Assembly (NCBI GenBank): GCA_023634235.1
Contig: JAMKCF010000008.1
Location: 8,884,176 to 8,948,175, forward strand
Source of the DNA: Pisaster brevispinus
Taxonomy: Eukaryota; Echinodermata; Asteroidea; Forcipulatida; Asteriidae
Length of the DNA stretch: 64,000 nt
Reading direction: 5' to 3'
A program made the translations under genes and the position numbers. The notes below the pieces were generated by a model that had not been told where the DNA came from, made no database searches, and saw only the letters and a program-made list of their open reading frames with translations. Positions 22,966-34,300 of the stretch are shown here, in pieces; position 1 is the stretch's first letter; every line of letters begins with the position of its first letter.

Positions 22966-25150
22966 TTTGACATATAATTGATGGCATTGGCAAATTGGGT
23001 CGCAGAATAATGTAGGATAGGATGCCTTGATAAATGCCATTTTAAAAGTCAGACTTGAGTCAAGGCTATTGAAACCAGAAGATTTGATTTGGTTTCTCTT
23101 ATGTATCAAAATTCTTCAAGTAATTCCTCATACCTGGGTAACAGCTACAACTGCATACAACCTATTTAATGTTTACACTATTATACAACTTCAGCACTGT
23201 TATGTAGAGTAAATTAACCTATCAATAAAACAAGGCACTTTAATTAATATCCTAAACAAAACCTATCAAATAAATAAAACTAGTAAGATCTTGCACATCG
23301 AAAATCTATTTAAAAACGTGAAATGTACAATTCTTCAAATGAAATCATATAAAAAAAAAATATCGAGAGCAGTTATTTTACATTCCAAACAGGGAAGAAA
23401 ATAAGTTTACCAATTCAAACTTGGATAGAACTTTGCTGTAGTTAATACTAAACAAAAAAGAAATATGTGATCACACACTTTTGTTTTTATAATTTTTATC
23501 ACAAGAAATAAAAAAATTACTTTCAACAGATGTGAATGTTCTCTACATATCAAAGGCAATGCACGAAATATTCATTAATTTAGCGTTGATTTATCTACAT
23601 TAAGATTTCATGAAATACCGTTGAAATTTCACAACTGTTGAAAAACTTCAGTGCTTTTTTTAATGCTCATTCCTAGGACACATTTTTCACGGTTGTTACC
23701 AAGAACCATCTCAGTTCAGCATTTTCCGCAAGTGTGGTTGAGACACGGCAATACCTTTTAACCATACTTTGACACATGGCTCAGTCAGGTTTATTCAAGA
23801 TAGAGTTATATTTCAGATTAACACAAACTGTCAACATTTGTTCAAAATGGATCCCATCCGATGGGAGAAACTAGGGGAGACTAGGTTGCTGTTTCTGTTG
23901 CAAGAATCTGCAAGATACATCATGGGAACATCACTGCAGATTGTACATGCGCCGGCGAGACTGACTACATGTAATTGCGCTCCGCGTGGTGCTTGACCGC
24001 AGATTCGAATATTTCTGTTAACTTTGAATCATTCGCACCCTGCAGGGATTGATTTGGTGGCAGCAGACTGAGGTGAATCCATTGTTCGCGGAAATCGCAG
24101 ACAATAGAAGATTTACCTGTTGCCACCTATCATTCCAAAGTCTCCCACAACATTTATCAAAAGGATTAAGTTCCAATTTTAACAACTAATTACTAAATTC
24201 CTGCCTATAATGAGAATGCTAATTTTCATAAGCCATGATCTGTTATCAAAGACTTGTTTTAGCTCATTCCTCTAGACTTGTATCTGGTCAGTAAATTTTA
24301 CTTCTCAGACCTGTCTATGGTAAAGGTCATGAACCGCAGCCCTTTACTTTGTAACAAAGCTTGTCAAATCCATTCCAGACCCAACTTTAAGAGCTGCTGA
24401 GTAGAATTTGCCATTAAACAAGTTCCTGCTCAAAGCAAAAACTGGCAAGAAACCAGTTATAAGAAATCTACACTTTGTGGTACCTGGTGTCTCGTTTTGT
24501 GTTCTCGAACAGCTACTGCATATGAAATTAGCACGTTGAAGATCGAGACTAACAATAATCAAACACTTATGTAAGCCAGCCCATGCACAATCTGCATTAA
24601 TCGTTGTCAACTAGTTCCTTTTTTTTTTTTTCTTTTTTTTTACTGCTGGATTTTTTTGCTCTTTTTTTGGGGGGGGGGGGTGTCAATTTCACAATATCTA
24701 TAACAAAAACATAACTTTTATTTTAGGAACATTAATGGCCCATGTCAAAATTGAGACTACCTTGAATTTTAGCTGACCGAGTCTGCAGCATCCAAACACC
24801 TGGGTGGTGACACGATGAGTGTGACACGATAGTATTTAATCCTGGACAGTATGGTCAATAAAAGGTTTGGCCACAGACTGAGCACTACATGCACTAATCG
24901 CCTCTTATTCACTTCATCATTTTGTGTGAGCACAACTCCAGTGCACATGCAACTGAAATGATGCATAACATACTTCTCTGACTCGTCAGAATCAATTGAT
25001 TTAATTCACTGTGGACATTCATGCTTATCCGACAACAGTTTAAGAATAACTTCTTTCAGGAGTTATGTTTCGTATAATCTGTACAAAATGATATAATTTC
25101 ACTTGAATAAACTCCTTTATTTATATAATTGTGAACATCTAAAACCAGAA

Positions 25151-25156
25151 TTTATT
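25151..25156 (-). promoter_or_regulatory. Candidate adenylyl cyclase polyadenylation signal
   Basis: AATAAA on the minus strand about 45 bp after the stop codon; another lies at 25116-25121. A 3'UTR this short would be unusual for an adenylyl cyclase mRNA, so a more distal site is possible. Confidence 0.35.
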
Positions 25157-25201
25157 TACAAAACAGTAGACTCTCTATAAGCGACCAAGTTGTCCATTTG
25201 G

Positions 25202-25363
25202 TCATGAGTAGGCCGAGCTGAGATTTGTTGACTGGGAAATTGAGCGTGTTACTCGTTTGACGAGGTATGTCTTCAATTTGCCCTTCCCCTTGACAGTCAC
25301 GAACCCCCTGCTCTCACAGAAATAGCCAAAGTCCATAAGCACCGTGGCTGTGGCTTCAGTCAC
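25202..25363 (-). CDS. ADCY2-like: Adenylyl cyclase terminal exon (C2 end)
   Basis: Acceptor ttctcag|GTGACT, phase 0, 53 codons then TGA at 25202-25204. It encodes [15 protein letters not shown], then [10 protein letters not shown] with the lysine that contacts ATP phosphates in AC2-type C2 domains, and a short serine-rich tail ([13 protein letters not shown]) like the ADCY2 end. Confidence 0.94.
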   Translation of the reverse strand: MTEATATVLMDFGYFCESRGFVTVKGKGKLKTYLVKRVTRSISQSTNLSSAYS

Positions 25364-28300
25364 CTGAGAATTGAATGAGCAGAGGGAGGCACAGTAATTA
25401 GTAGAATGCCAATGATTTGGACAACAACAAATGCAGAGTTAAACACAAGTTAAGTTATAAACCACAAGGGAAGCTGACTGGGTAAATTTTAAATAATTTA
25501 GGGTTGAACAAAGACAAATTTACGAGAGCGGGATTTGAGCCAGCAACTGAGCTATCTAGCCCTATGTTGGCAGTCTCCCTATTTTGACAATATCTTTGCA
25601 ACCCCAAAATTAAGCAGAAGTTGAAACAATAGAGCCTACTCCTCTTAGATACACTTTAATTGAGATATCCTCAATTTGAAAGAATTGAAAGACGCTATTA
25701 CCTCTTCATAACGCGTCACACAAAAGATTTTCAAAAAAAAAGATTTTCCAGAATTAACTGGACCACTCTAATGAAAAAGAGCTGTATTTTTGTTTGTATT
25801 CCCAAAGTAATTGTGAGTTGATATGTTGGCAAAAACTTTCCTTTAAGTCATGTGGTTTGAGGCAGAGTTCAGTTAGCACTTGAATTCACCAGAGGTGTCC
25901 ATCGTAGTTCCTCCATATGTCATACAGTGGTGTCTGGGTACATTGTCCCTTCTGTCTAACTGTATGTCAGAGCATGTTCTGTCCTTGTCTCACCGTGTCT
26001 GTCACCTACCTGTATCTCCCCAATAACTCCAGTGGTGTCCATCCCACTACCCCCATATGTCATACAGTGGTGTCTGGGTACATTGTCCCTTCTGTCTAAC
26101 TGTATGTCAGAGCATGTATCTGTCCTTGTCTCACCGTGTCTGTCACCTACCTGTATCTCCCCAATCACTCCAGTGGTGTCCATTCTACTGGCCACGTTGA
26201 CTGTGTTTCCCCATATGTCATACTGGGGCTTCTGGGCACCAATGACCCCTGCGACAACTGACCCATGGTTGATCCCTGCAAAATTAAAACCAAATGTCTT
26301 GAGAAATATTTCACTCACTAACCTTCTCAAATAAGTTACATGTACACAAGGTGGCTGTGACAAGTCAATAAATATTTTTAAAAGCAACATTTTAAAAAGA
26401 GGGGGTGTGTCTACCTAACCACTACAAACCTTTCTCTCTAACTCACAAAACAAATTTAAAATAAATGAGTATAATTAAATCAATTGATCAGTTTTGTTGT
26501 TAATTATTAGGTTTGATTTCATCATTTTGATTTGCTACCCTTACTGTTGCGTGCTTTCCAGGTCCTGCGGACAAAATTAAAAGTGTGCTTGCCGCAAGCT
26601 TGCTGGCAATCTAGTTGACAAGCTGGTATCAGCTTGCCAACTAGGTCGTACTATGCTTGCAGGGTTCCACAAATGTAAATAAGGGCAAGCTTCCCATCAT
26701 GCTTCTAAGCTTGCAAATCTGCCCATCAAGCTTACAAGCTTCCCATCAAGCTTGCAAGCTTCCCTTCAAGCTTGCAAGCAAGCCTCTCATCAAGCTTGCA
26801 AGCTTCCCATCAAACTTGCAAGCTTCCCATCAAGCTTGCAAGCTTCCCATCAAGCTTGCAAGCTTCCCATCAAGCTTGCAAGCTTCCCATCAAGCTTGCA
26901 AGCAAGCCTCTCATCAAGCTTGCAAGCTTCCCATCAAACTTGCAAGCTTCCCGTCAAGCTTGCAAGCTTCCCGTCAAGCTTGCAAGCTTCCCGTCAAGCT
27001 TGCAAGCTTCCCGTCAAGCTTGCAAGCTTCCCGTCAAGCTTGCAAGCTTCCCATCACGCTTGCAAGCTTCCCGTCACGCTTGCAAGCTTCCCGTCAAGCT
27101 TGCAAGCTTCCCATCAAGCTTGCAAGCTTCCAATCAAGCTTGCAAGCTTCCCGTCAAGCTTGCAAGCTTCCCATTAAGCTTGCAAGCAAGCCTCTCATCA
27201 AGCTTGCAAGCTTCCCGTCAAGCTTGCAAGCTTCCCGTCAAGCTTGCAAGCTTCCAATCAAGCTTGCAAGCTTGCTGGCTAGCATATGAGCAATCTTATG
27301 AACAAGCTGGTATAAAATCTGCAGTCTACCAAGATGTTTTTTTGCCCTTCAAAAATCGGTCCATGCAACTTCAAATCCAAACTCAAATCTCACTTGCTTC
27401 ACCTTGCTTCCGACTACAGTATGTATCTAGTTTCCTCCTCTCTTCAGTTTTGTTTTGGGTTGGGCTTCTTTTTTTTCTTTTTTTTCATTTCTGTACAGCG
27501 CATCAAGGTTTTCTTCGGTCGTGTTGTGCACTTTATAAGTTTGGCCTATTATTAGATCTGCTGGTAAACAACTCAAATTGCACCTACCTATCCTAAGTTT
27601 GAAGTCATTGAATGCCTGGCCATTCAGGTACTCCAGCTTGTCCTGTAGTGCCATAGCAAATTCTGTTAGTACACCTACATAGTACAAAGATTGCTTAGAT
27701 GTCCCACTGCTCTCATGTTGCTGTAGGCCTGCTGCTGCCATGTAGGTGCTGCCGATGGTTTTGATTTTTTCAATGCAACAGTATTTGGGCTTGGAAAGAA
27801 GCTACAGAAAAGAGACAATCAACAACAGGAACAATTAAAAGGGTTTCTATTTTCAAATAAATTAAGCATCTTTGTGAAATGAGAACGCCTGGATGCCTTT
27901 CTACGTGGAGCAATTTTCCACAAACATACTGACTTTATTGCTCCATCGCTGACTTCGACAGAGCAATCTCGGTTGTCTAGTGGTAAGACATCTGCTCTAG
28001 AATGGCAAAGATTGTGGGTTCCGAGTAATATGCCTTTGGAACAATTTTCCCAGGACTCAAGAATATACTGAGTATACTGCTTAATATGCATTGGTGTATG
28101 GCTAAAACACAACTAATTTTGTTTATCCTGGTTGCAAGTGTAACATCTATTAAACCCACTGTTCTACCATTCTTCTGCACCATTCCCCTCTTTTTTTCTT
28201 ATTCCCCCCTTTTTTCCAGGTACAGCCCATGATTATACAAATAATGAATATTTATGAGTGCAATGGTGAGAAGATTGTTATGACTTGAAAGATGGACTGC

Positions 28301-31300
28301 CTTCCATTCAACGAGATGAAGTCAAGTTGAAAGGAATATTCCATCTTTCAATCAATGAAAATATTGTCTCCATTGCACGAACACAAATCAATCATTATTT
28401 GTTTCACACAACATTCAAGTAGATCTTCATCATTTGGAGAAAATACTGTCAACAAAATGTGCAAGATTGTGTTCTAGCATCCACTGCAAGGGCGTTTTGT
28501 TCTGCTGTGCATTACGCACGCATGCATGGTCTAGCGTGCAATGGTAAAAAAGAAGGAGACAAAAATGCAGTCTAGTGACCAGCATTCCTCTTATCAAATG
28601 ACAAGGATCTACTTGGGATATATATAACAATAATTAATAATATCATCATTACTGAAAAATGTGCTTCTGCTTTCGTTAACATTCTAATGTTTGCAAGGTT
28701 TGGCCCCTACATATCTCCAAGACATCGTCCAAAAATGTCATCCAGTTCGAAATCTCCACCCAAAATCCAAGTCTCTCTCATGTCTCTCAACTTTCACAAG
28801 ATTTTATGGGGCCAGCGCTTTTGCAGAAGCAGCAACAGAATTATGGAACAGTCTTCCCGACAACAGAAAACAAGCAAAAACAGTGAACTCTTATAAGACA
28901 AGCGGCTAAAAATACATTTATTTTTGCAATAGCCTTCAGTATTTCTTACTGCGTCTACTAAATTTTCCTTCATGTACTGGTCTCTATTTTCATCCTTAAG
29001 CGCATAGAGACTTCTTTGTGAATGCGATATGCGCTAAAAAAGACCGGTTCATTATTGGTATTATTATTAGCTGTTTCGCAGCATAGCGCAGCGAAACAGC
29101 TCTTGTTTTCGTTAAAGTTTTTGTTATTAGCTGTTTCGCAGCAAAGCGCAGCGAAACAGCTCTTGTTTTCGTTAAAGTTTTTGTTTTTGTTTTTTTTATT
29201 TTTATTTTTCAGACACAGGAAGTCATTGACATAATGCACGAATCATTCTAAGCGGCCTTTTGCATAGTTCCTAAAGAGCAATTGCAATGAAACTTTCAGT
29301 GATGAAAGGCATCGGTACAATAATGATTTTAAAACAATGATGTCATGATGACGTCATCACCTGTCACATGACGTCATTTTAAAGGTTTATATTTTAAATA
29401 TTTGAAAATCTGTAACAAATCAGCCACAAGAGACCGTACGTTTCCGTTTGCGGGATTGTATAAGGATAAATTAGGTCTTCATTTTATTCAGTGTGCGTGA
29501 CCTCGCATGACCTCTACTTCCGGTCGAAACAGGAAGTGCCTCGTTATTCAAAAGTGGAAATAGTCATGAAGTTGCTTTCAACGATGTTATTGTCTGGCAA
29601 GGGTGGGTAATTAAAAAAAAATACCGATTACGTCACAACACACAAGAGCGCCCTCTAGCGGCAGGTTGAAAACTGTTCAAAATGGACTTTTTGAAGATGT
29701 GTGTGGTGAACTTTTGTGTAATCACTTCAAAATTTACACACATGTTGATCGTCAGGCAGCCATCATATGTGTGAAATTTCAGATCGATGACGTCATCGGG
29801 GGTCACGTGACGCGGCATTAAAGGTGCCTTTTTTAATGTTGTATATCTCCCTAAGTGATAGTGCGATCATGTTGAAACTTGGTAGGTTGCTGGATATTGG
29901 CAAGTTCTTGTAAATTCTGAAATGACGTCATGATGACGTCATCACATGATTTTTTATGATTTTTTGAAAAAGTTATGGCGAAACAGCTCGGCATTTGTGC
30001 ACAAATGCAATATGTCTAGTTTTTTTCCTTTTTTTATTTGTCTGTTTCAGTAAAAAGAGCCATTGAGATAACACACGTTCGTTCTAAGCGGCCTTTTGCA
30101 TAGTTCCTAATGAGCAATTGCAATGAAACTTTCAGTGATGAAAGGCATTCGTGCAATAATGATCCTAAAACAATGATGTCATGATGACGTCATCACCTGT
30201 CACGTGACATCATTTTAAAGGTTTCTATTTTAAATATTTGAAAATCCGTAACAAATCAGCCACAAGAGACCGTAGGTTTCTGTTTGTGGGATTGTATAGG
30301 GATAAGTTAGGTCTTCATTTTATTCAGTGTGCGTGACCTCACATGACCTCTACTTCCGGTCGAAACCGGAAGTGCCTCGTAATTCAAAAGTGCTAAATGT
30401 TATGAAAATGCTTTCAACGATGTTAGTGTCTGGCAAGAGTGTGCATTTTAAAAAAAATACCGATGACGTCACGATACACAAGAGCGCCCTCTAGTGGCAG
30501 GTTGAAAACAGTTAAAAATGGACTTTTAGAAGATGTGTGTGGTGAAGTTCTGTGTAATCACTTCAAAATGTACACACATGTTAAACGTGAGGCAACCATT
30601 ATATGTGTGAAGTTTCAGATCGATGACGTCATCGGGGGTCACGTGACGTGGCATTAAAGGTGCACTTTTTGAAGTATTAGTGCTATCATGTTGAAACTTG
30701 GTAGGTTGTTAGATATAGGCAAGTTCTTGTAAATTCTGAAATGACATCATGATGACATCATCACATGATTTTTTATGATTTTTTTCATTTTTTGCACCTT
30801 TTAGTCATAAATTGCTAACAAAACGTGGTATAATCCAAATTCTTTTTTAAACAGGCTTGATACGTCATAACTGCTTTGAATAAAAAAAACCTTTCATATT
30901 CAGTTGATTAATTTCAAAATGTTAAGGCGAAACAGCTCGGCATTTGTGCACAAATGCAATATGTCTAGTTATTATTATTATTACTATTATTATTATTATT
31001 ATTTCCGTTGCACTTCATGTACAGTACTTAGCATTTTCCCAATTTGTGACCTTGCTGTGTCTCTCTGAAGTATGTTCCAAGTCAGTTTCCCTTGTGGTTT
31101 CATTACTTGATCCATACGGAATTTCCAGAACAAAAAAAGATGATGTGATGTGGGCATCACTTTGATGACTGTCAGAATAATTATCCTTGAATGAAATCTT
31201 TTAATCTTGGAGGCATTAGCTCTTTTCCAACCCTTAATTACCTCGTCAAAGTCTGCAATGATCTCGTTGAGTAGCCTCAAGCATTCTAAGCCTTCATTGT

Positions 31301-34300
31301 TCACATCACTCTCTGTATAGAACTCCTTGAAGTTTGGTATGGAGGCAAACATGACAGCTACCACGTTGTAGAACTGGTGATACAACTCCTTAAAATAAAA
31401 ATTGGTTTGGAACATTTAAATTCTGAGATTAAGAACTAAATACACAGACCCAAATCAAAGACTAGACGTCTCAGACTAAGACTGGGATCAAGCTAGGGGT
31501 GAACAAGGCAGGACAAAGAACCTATGGTTAAAGACAAGCACATTCATATCAGGCTTGTTTATATTGCGGCAATCATAATAACTAACAGTGACTTGTTGGG
31601 TTTTCTAATGCTATTTTCTCAGCGATGACAGTATTTCAGATGGAAATATTTCTCAGGAGGATTGGTACTGGTACAAACTTTTATCAGTCGGCTTTCCATT
31701 TGAAGCTACAACATTTTGTTCTCTATGATTTCCATTCCTGTAGCCTGTCAAAATAATGTGTTTCTTGACACATAGACAAGTATGATGAGGTCCTTGGAAA
31801 AAAAGTAGGAACATTTTCTTAGCATAAGGGCAGACCTACATGTGGAGGCTTTAATAGAATTTTCGGGCTATTTAATCACTATTTTTTCTGATTTTTGAAA
31901 GAAAAAATTAATAAATCGGAAATCAGACTAAAATAGGAAGAATATCATGCCTGATAGACATTTGAAAAGATATTTCTCCAAACTAATGATGTGCCTATAA
32001 TGAAGTATTTCAAGAGCAGTTTATAAACTACGTACATCCGACTTCATTCTTTGCCTCATGAAGTGTTCAGCCACATGAGCTGGTAGCATGTTCTCCAGGA
32101 GGACCTTATTCAGGGATTCCATTGTTTCTACTTCCTCCCTCTCGACTTTAAACTTCATTTGCCACAGGAAACCTTGCCGGGACAAATACTCATTCTGTAA
32201 AGTAAATACATGTACAATCAAGTCAAATTATATGGACCTGCTCAGGATGTTTGCACCGCACACTGCCACTTTGGGGTGTCAAATCACATGCAGAGCTACC
32301 AGCATTTGCACCTTGCAATAAGGGAGACTTTGTACAACAATCAGGGAGATATTTATAATTACATTCAAAATAATAGGGGAAAAGTTTCCATAATCAGGGA
32401 GAATTTCAAATTTGTTCATCAGAACATGAAAAAATTTGTTTATTTTCAGGGAACTTTCTAAAGAATCAGGAAGAGTTGGCAGCTCTGCACGTGAAAGGTG
32501 CACCCTGACTATTTCATGTGTACACCAGTGCTTGAAAAACACAGTGCTTAGAAAAATTAAGACAGATCCATGTTCCACCTCTTCATGTATTAGCCGATAA
32601 CAACAAGACCACACTGCCAACAAGTCCATCAAAAGTCTGACACATTGAAATCCAATTACAAAATGTCAATACGCTGATGCCACATGGATTGCTACATTGC
32701 GTACTTTGTATGTAGAGCGAGAGGCAGTTATTATGTTCTACCCACATGGGCCTCATTGACACCGACAGTTGCTATGGTAGAAGAGAAGAGGCTGAATTGA
32801 TCAATATATTTTGCTCCCAAAGAAGGCACCAAACCACATTTTAGAGATGATTATGTGGCTGTTACGTTGAAATTTGGATTGGTGTATTCTGCTCCTAAAG
32901 ATGACCCCCATAGCACCATTTTAGAGACAATTATGCAGCAGCTACACTAAAATGTGGACTGGTATAATCTGCTCCCCAAAATTGCCCAGTAGCACCATTT
33001 TATAGACAATTATTTGGCTTAAACATTAAATTGTGAAATTAATTCTTTATTTCAAACAGATAAAAATAATAATAATAACATCAATGGAAAAAAAAACCAC
33101 TTAGTTTTACATGCCTCAAATTTGTTTCACACACGCCCTCAGTTGGTCAAAAATACTGGGAATTGTAGTTTACCTGTCTTGCCACCAGGAAGAGTGTAAA
33201 GACCATGAGAATTAACTCAACTGTAGCCATGATACGAAGCGGAACAAAACCACTCACACTGCAACAGGAGGGAAAACAATTCCTTTCATTACAAATATCT
33301 GGTTCTACCTTATCAAAAACATGTGAAACTTGTTTCCTGAAAGCTCACTAGGGTGCAAACTTATACCAATTAATATAAAACATGTACGGCCTGTTTGGAG
33401 GTATTTAACGTCATTTAAAAGCAAAGTGTACCTTTGGTTTTGGGAACCGTTTGATTGTTTGATTATAAACCTGCATCATGCAAATGCCACACATAATGGA
33501 ACCATCCATTAAGCTCCACTCCAATAATATAGTCACCAATCACAACTGTGAACACAAACCTTAAAATCTGATCAAAGTTTGACTTTTACCATTGTAAAAT
33601 TTGACCAAGTTTCTGCCATTTGGATAAATATGTCCTATCGTTTATCACTGAGCACCGTTGGATGACAGTTGCAATGGTGGGCGGGGCTTCATGGATAATT
33701 TACACTTTGCTTTCCAATAAATTGCACCTAAAGGAGCCACCAGTCATTATGAAATCTAGCGCTAGACTTACTCATTATCTGTGTACACAGCACTGTCCCA
33801 GTTGTCAAAGACTGCTGAGTGAGTGGAGTTGAAGATCAGGAAGTATGAGCCAAAGCCAACCAGCATGAGGAGAAGCTTTATACAGTAGCCTAGCTGAAGG
33901 AACATGACACAGCCGAGAAGAGCTAGAAGACAGCTTCTGGCTAGGTACTACACACAGAGCAACAATTACTACTATTATTATTTATTCAATCTGGTTGTGT
34001 GAGCCAAGGATTCTCATACTATTAAAATATCCGGGTCTTATATGGGGTGTTGGTAAAAGTTGGAGGTCGGAGCTAGCTGGAGGTAGATGGAAGCTCCATG
34101 AATTATAGACCTTTCCTTTGCAATGTCACAGCCCAAGTTTTTGCCAACCGAGGTAGGAAAACTATGGAAAGCAATAAATGCAAAGCAAAAACAGATAGCC
34201 ACAGTTTGTAACAATGTTACACAATTATTCAAAACTAGGGTTGAATTCGTTGGACACAAGCAACCAAGCAAGGGACGTACTATTTTCTTCAAAAAGAAAG

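Larger units (their letters stand above)
16483..25150. other. Convergent spacer between POP4 and the adenylyl cyclase
   Basis: No gene is recognisable on either strand over about 8.7 kb. Apart from the elements listed separately there are poly-C (16542-16556) and poly-G (24669-24680) tracts, AT-rich filler, and a less repetitive stretch at about 23650-24150. All open frames are under 90 codons and without domain signatures. Confidence 0.65.

Noticed and set aside
26684..27275. CRISPR-like array of regularly spaced repeats
   Set aside because: Units are contiguous with no unique spacers, and the genome is animal; this is a minisatellite.
26657..27596. Three long plus-strand reading frames (141-274 codons) rich in Leu, Gln, Ala and Ser
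   Set aside because: They are the three frames of a 20-bp minisatellite, which has no stop in the plus direction. They lie antisense to the cyclase intron and have no start context or domain.
31165..31241. Extension of the C2 exon beyond GACGAG to include [12 protein letters not shown]
   Set aside because: The donor GAG|GTAATT fits the family's end (IIADFD) and the next exon resumes LLSKPK; the extension is intronic read-through.
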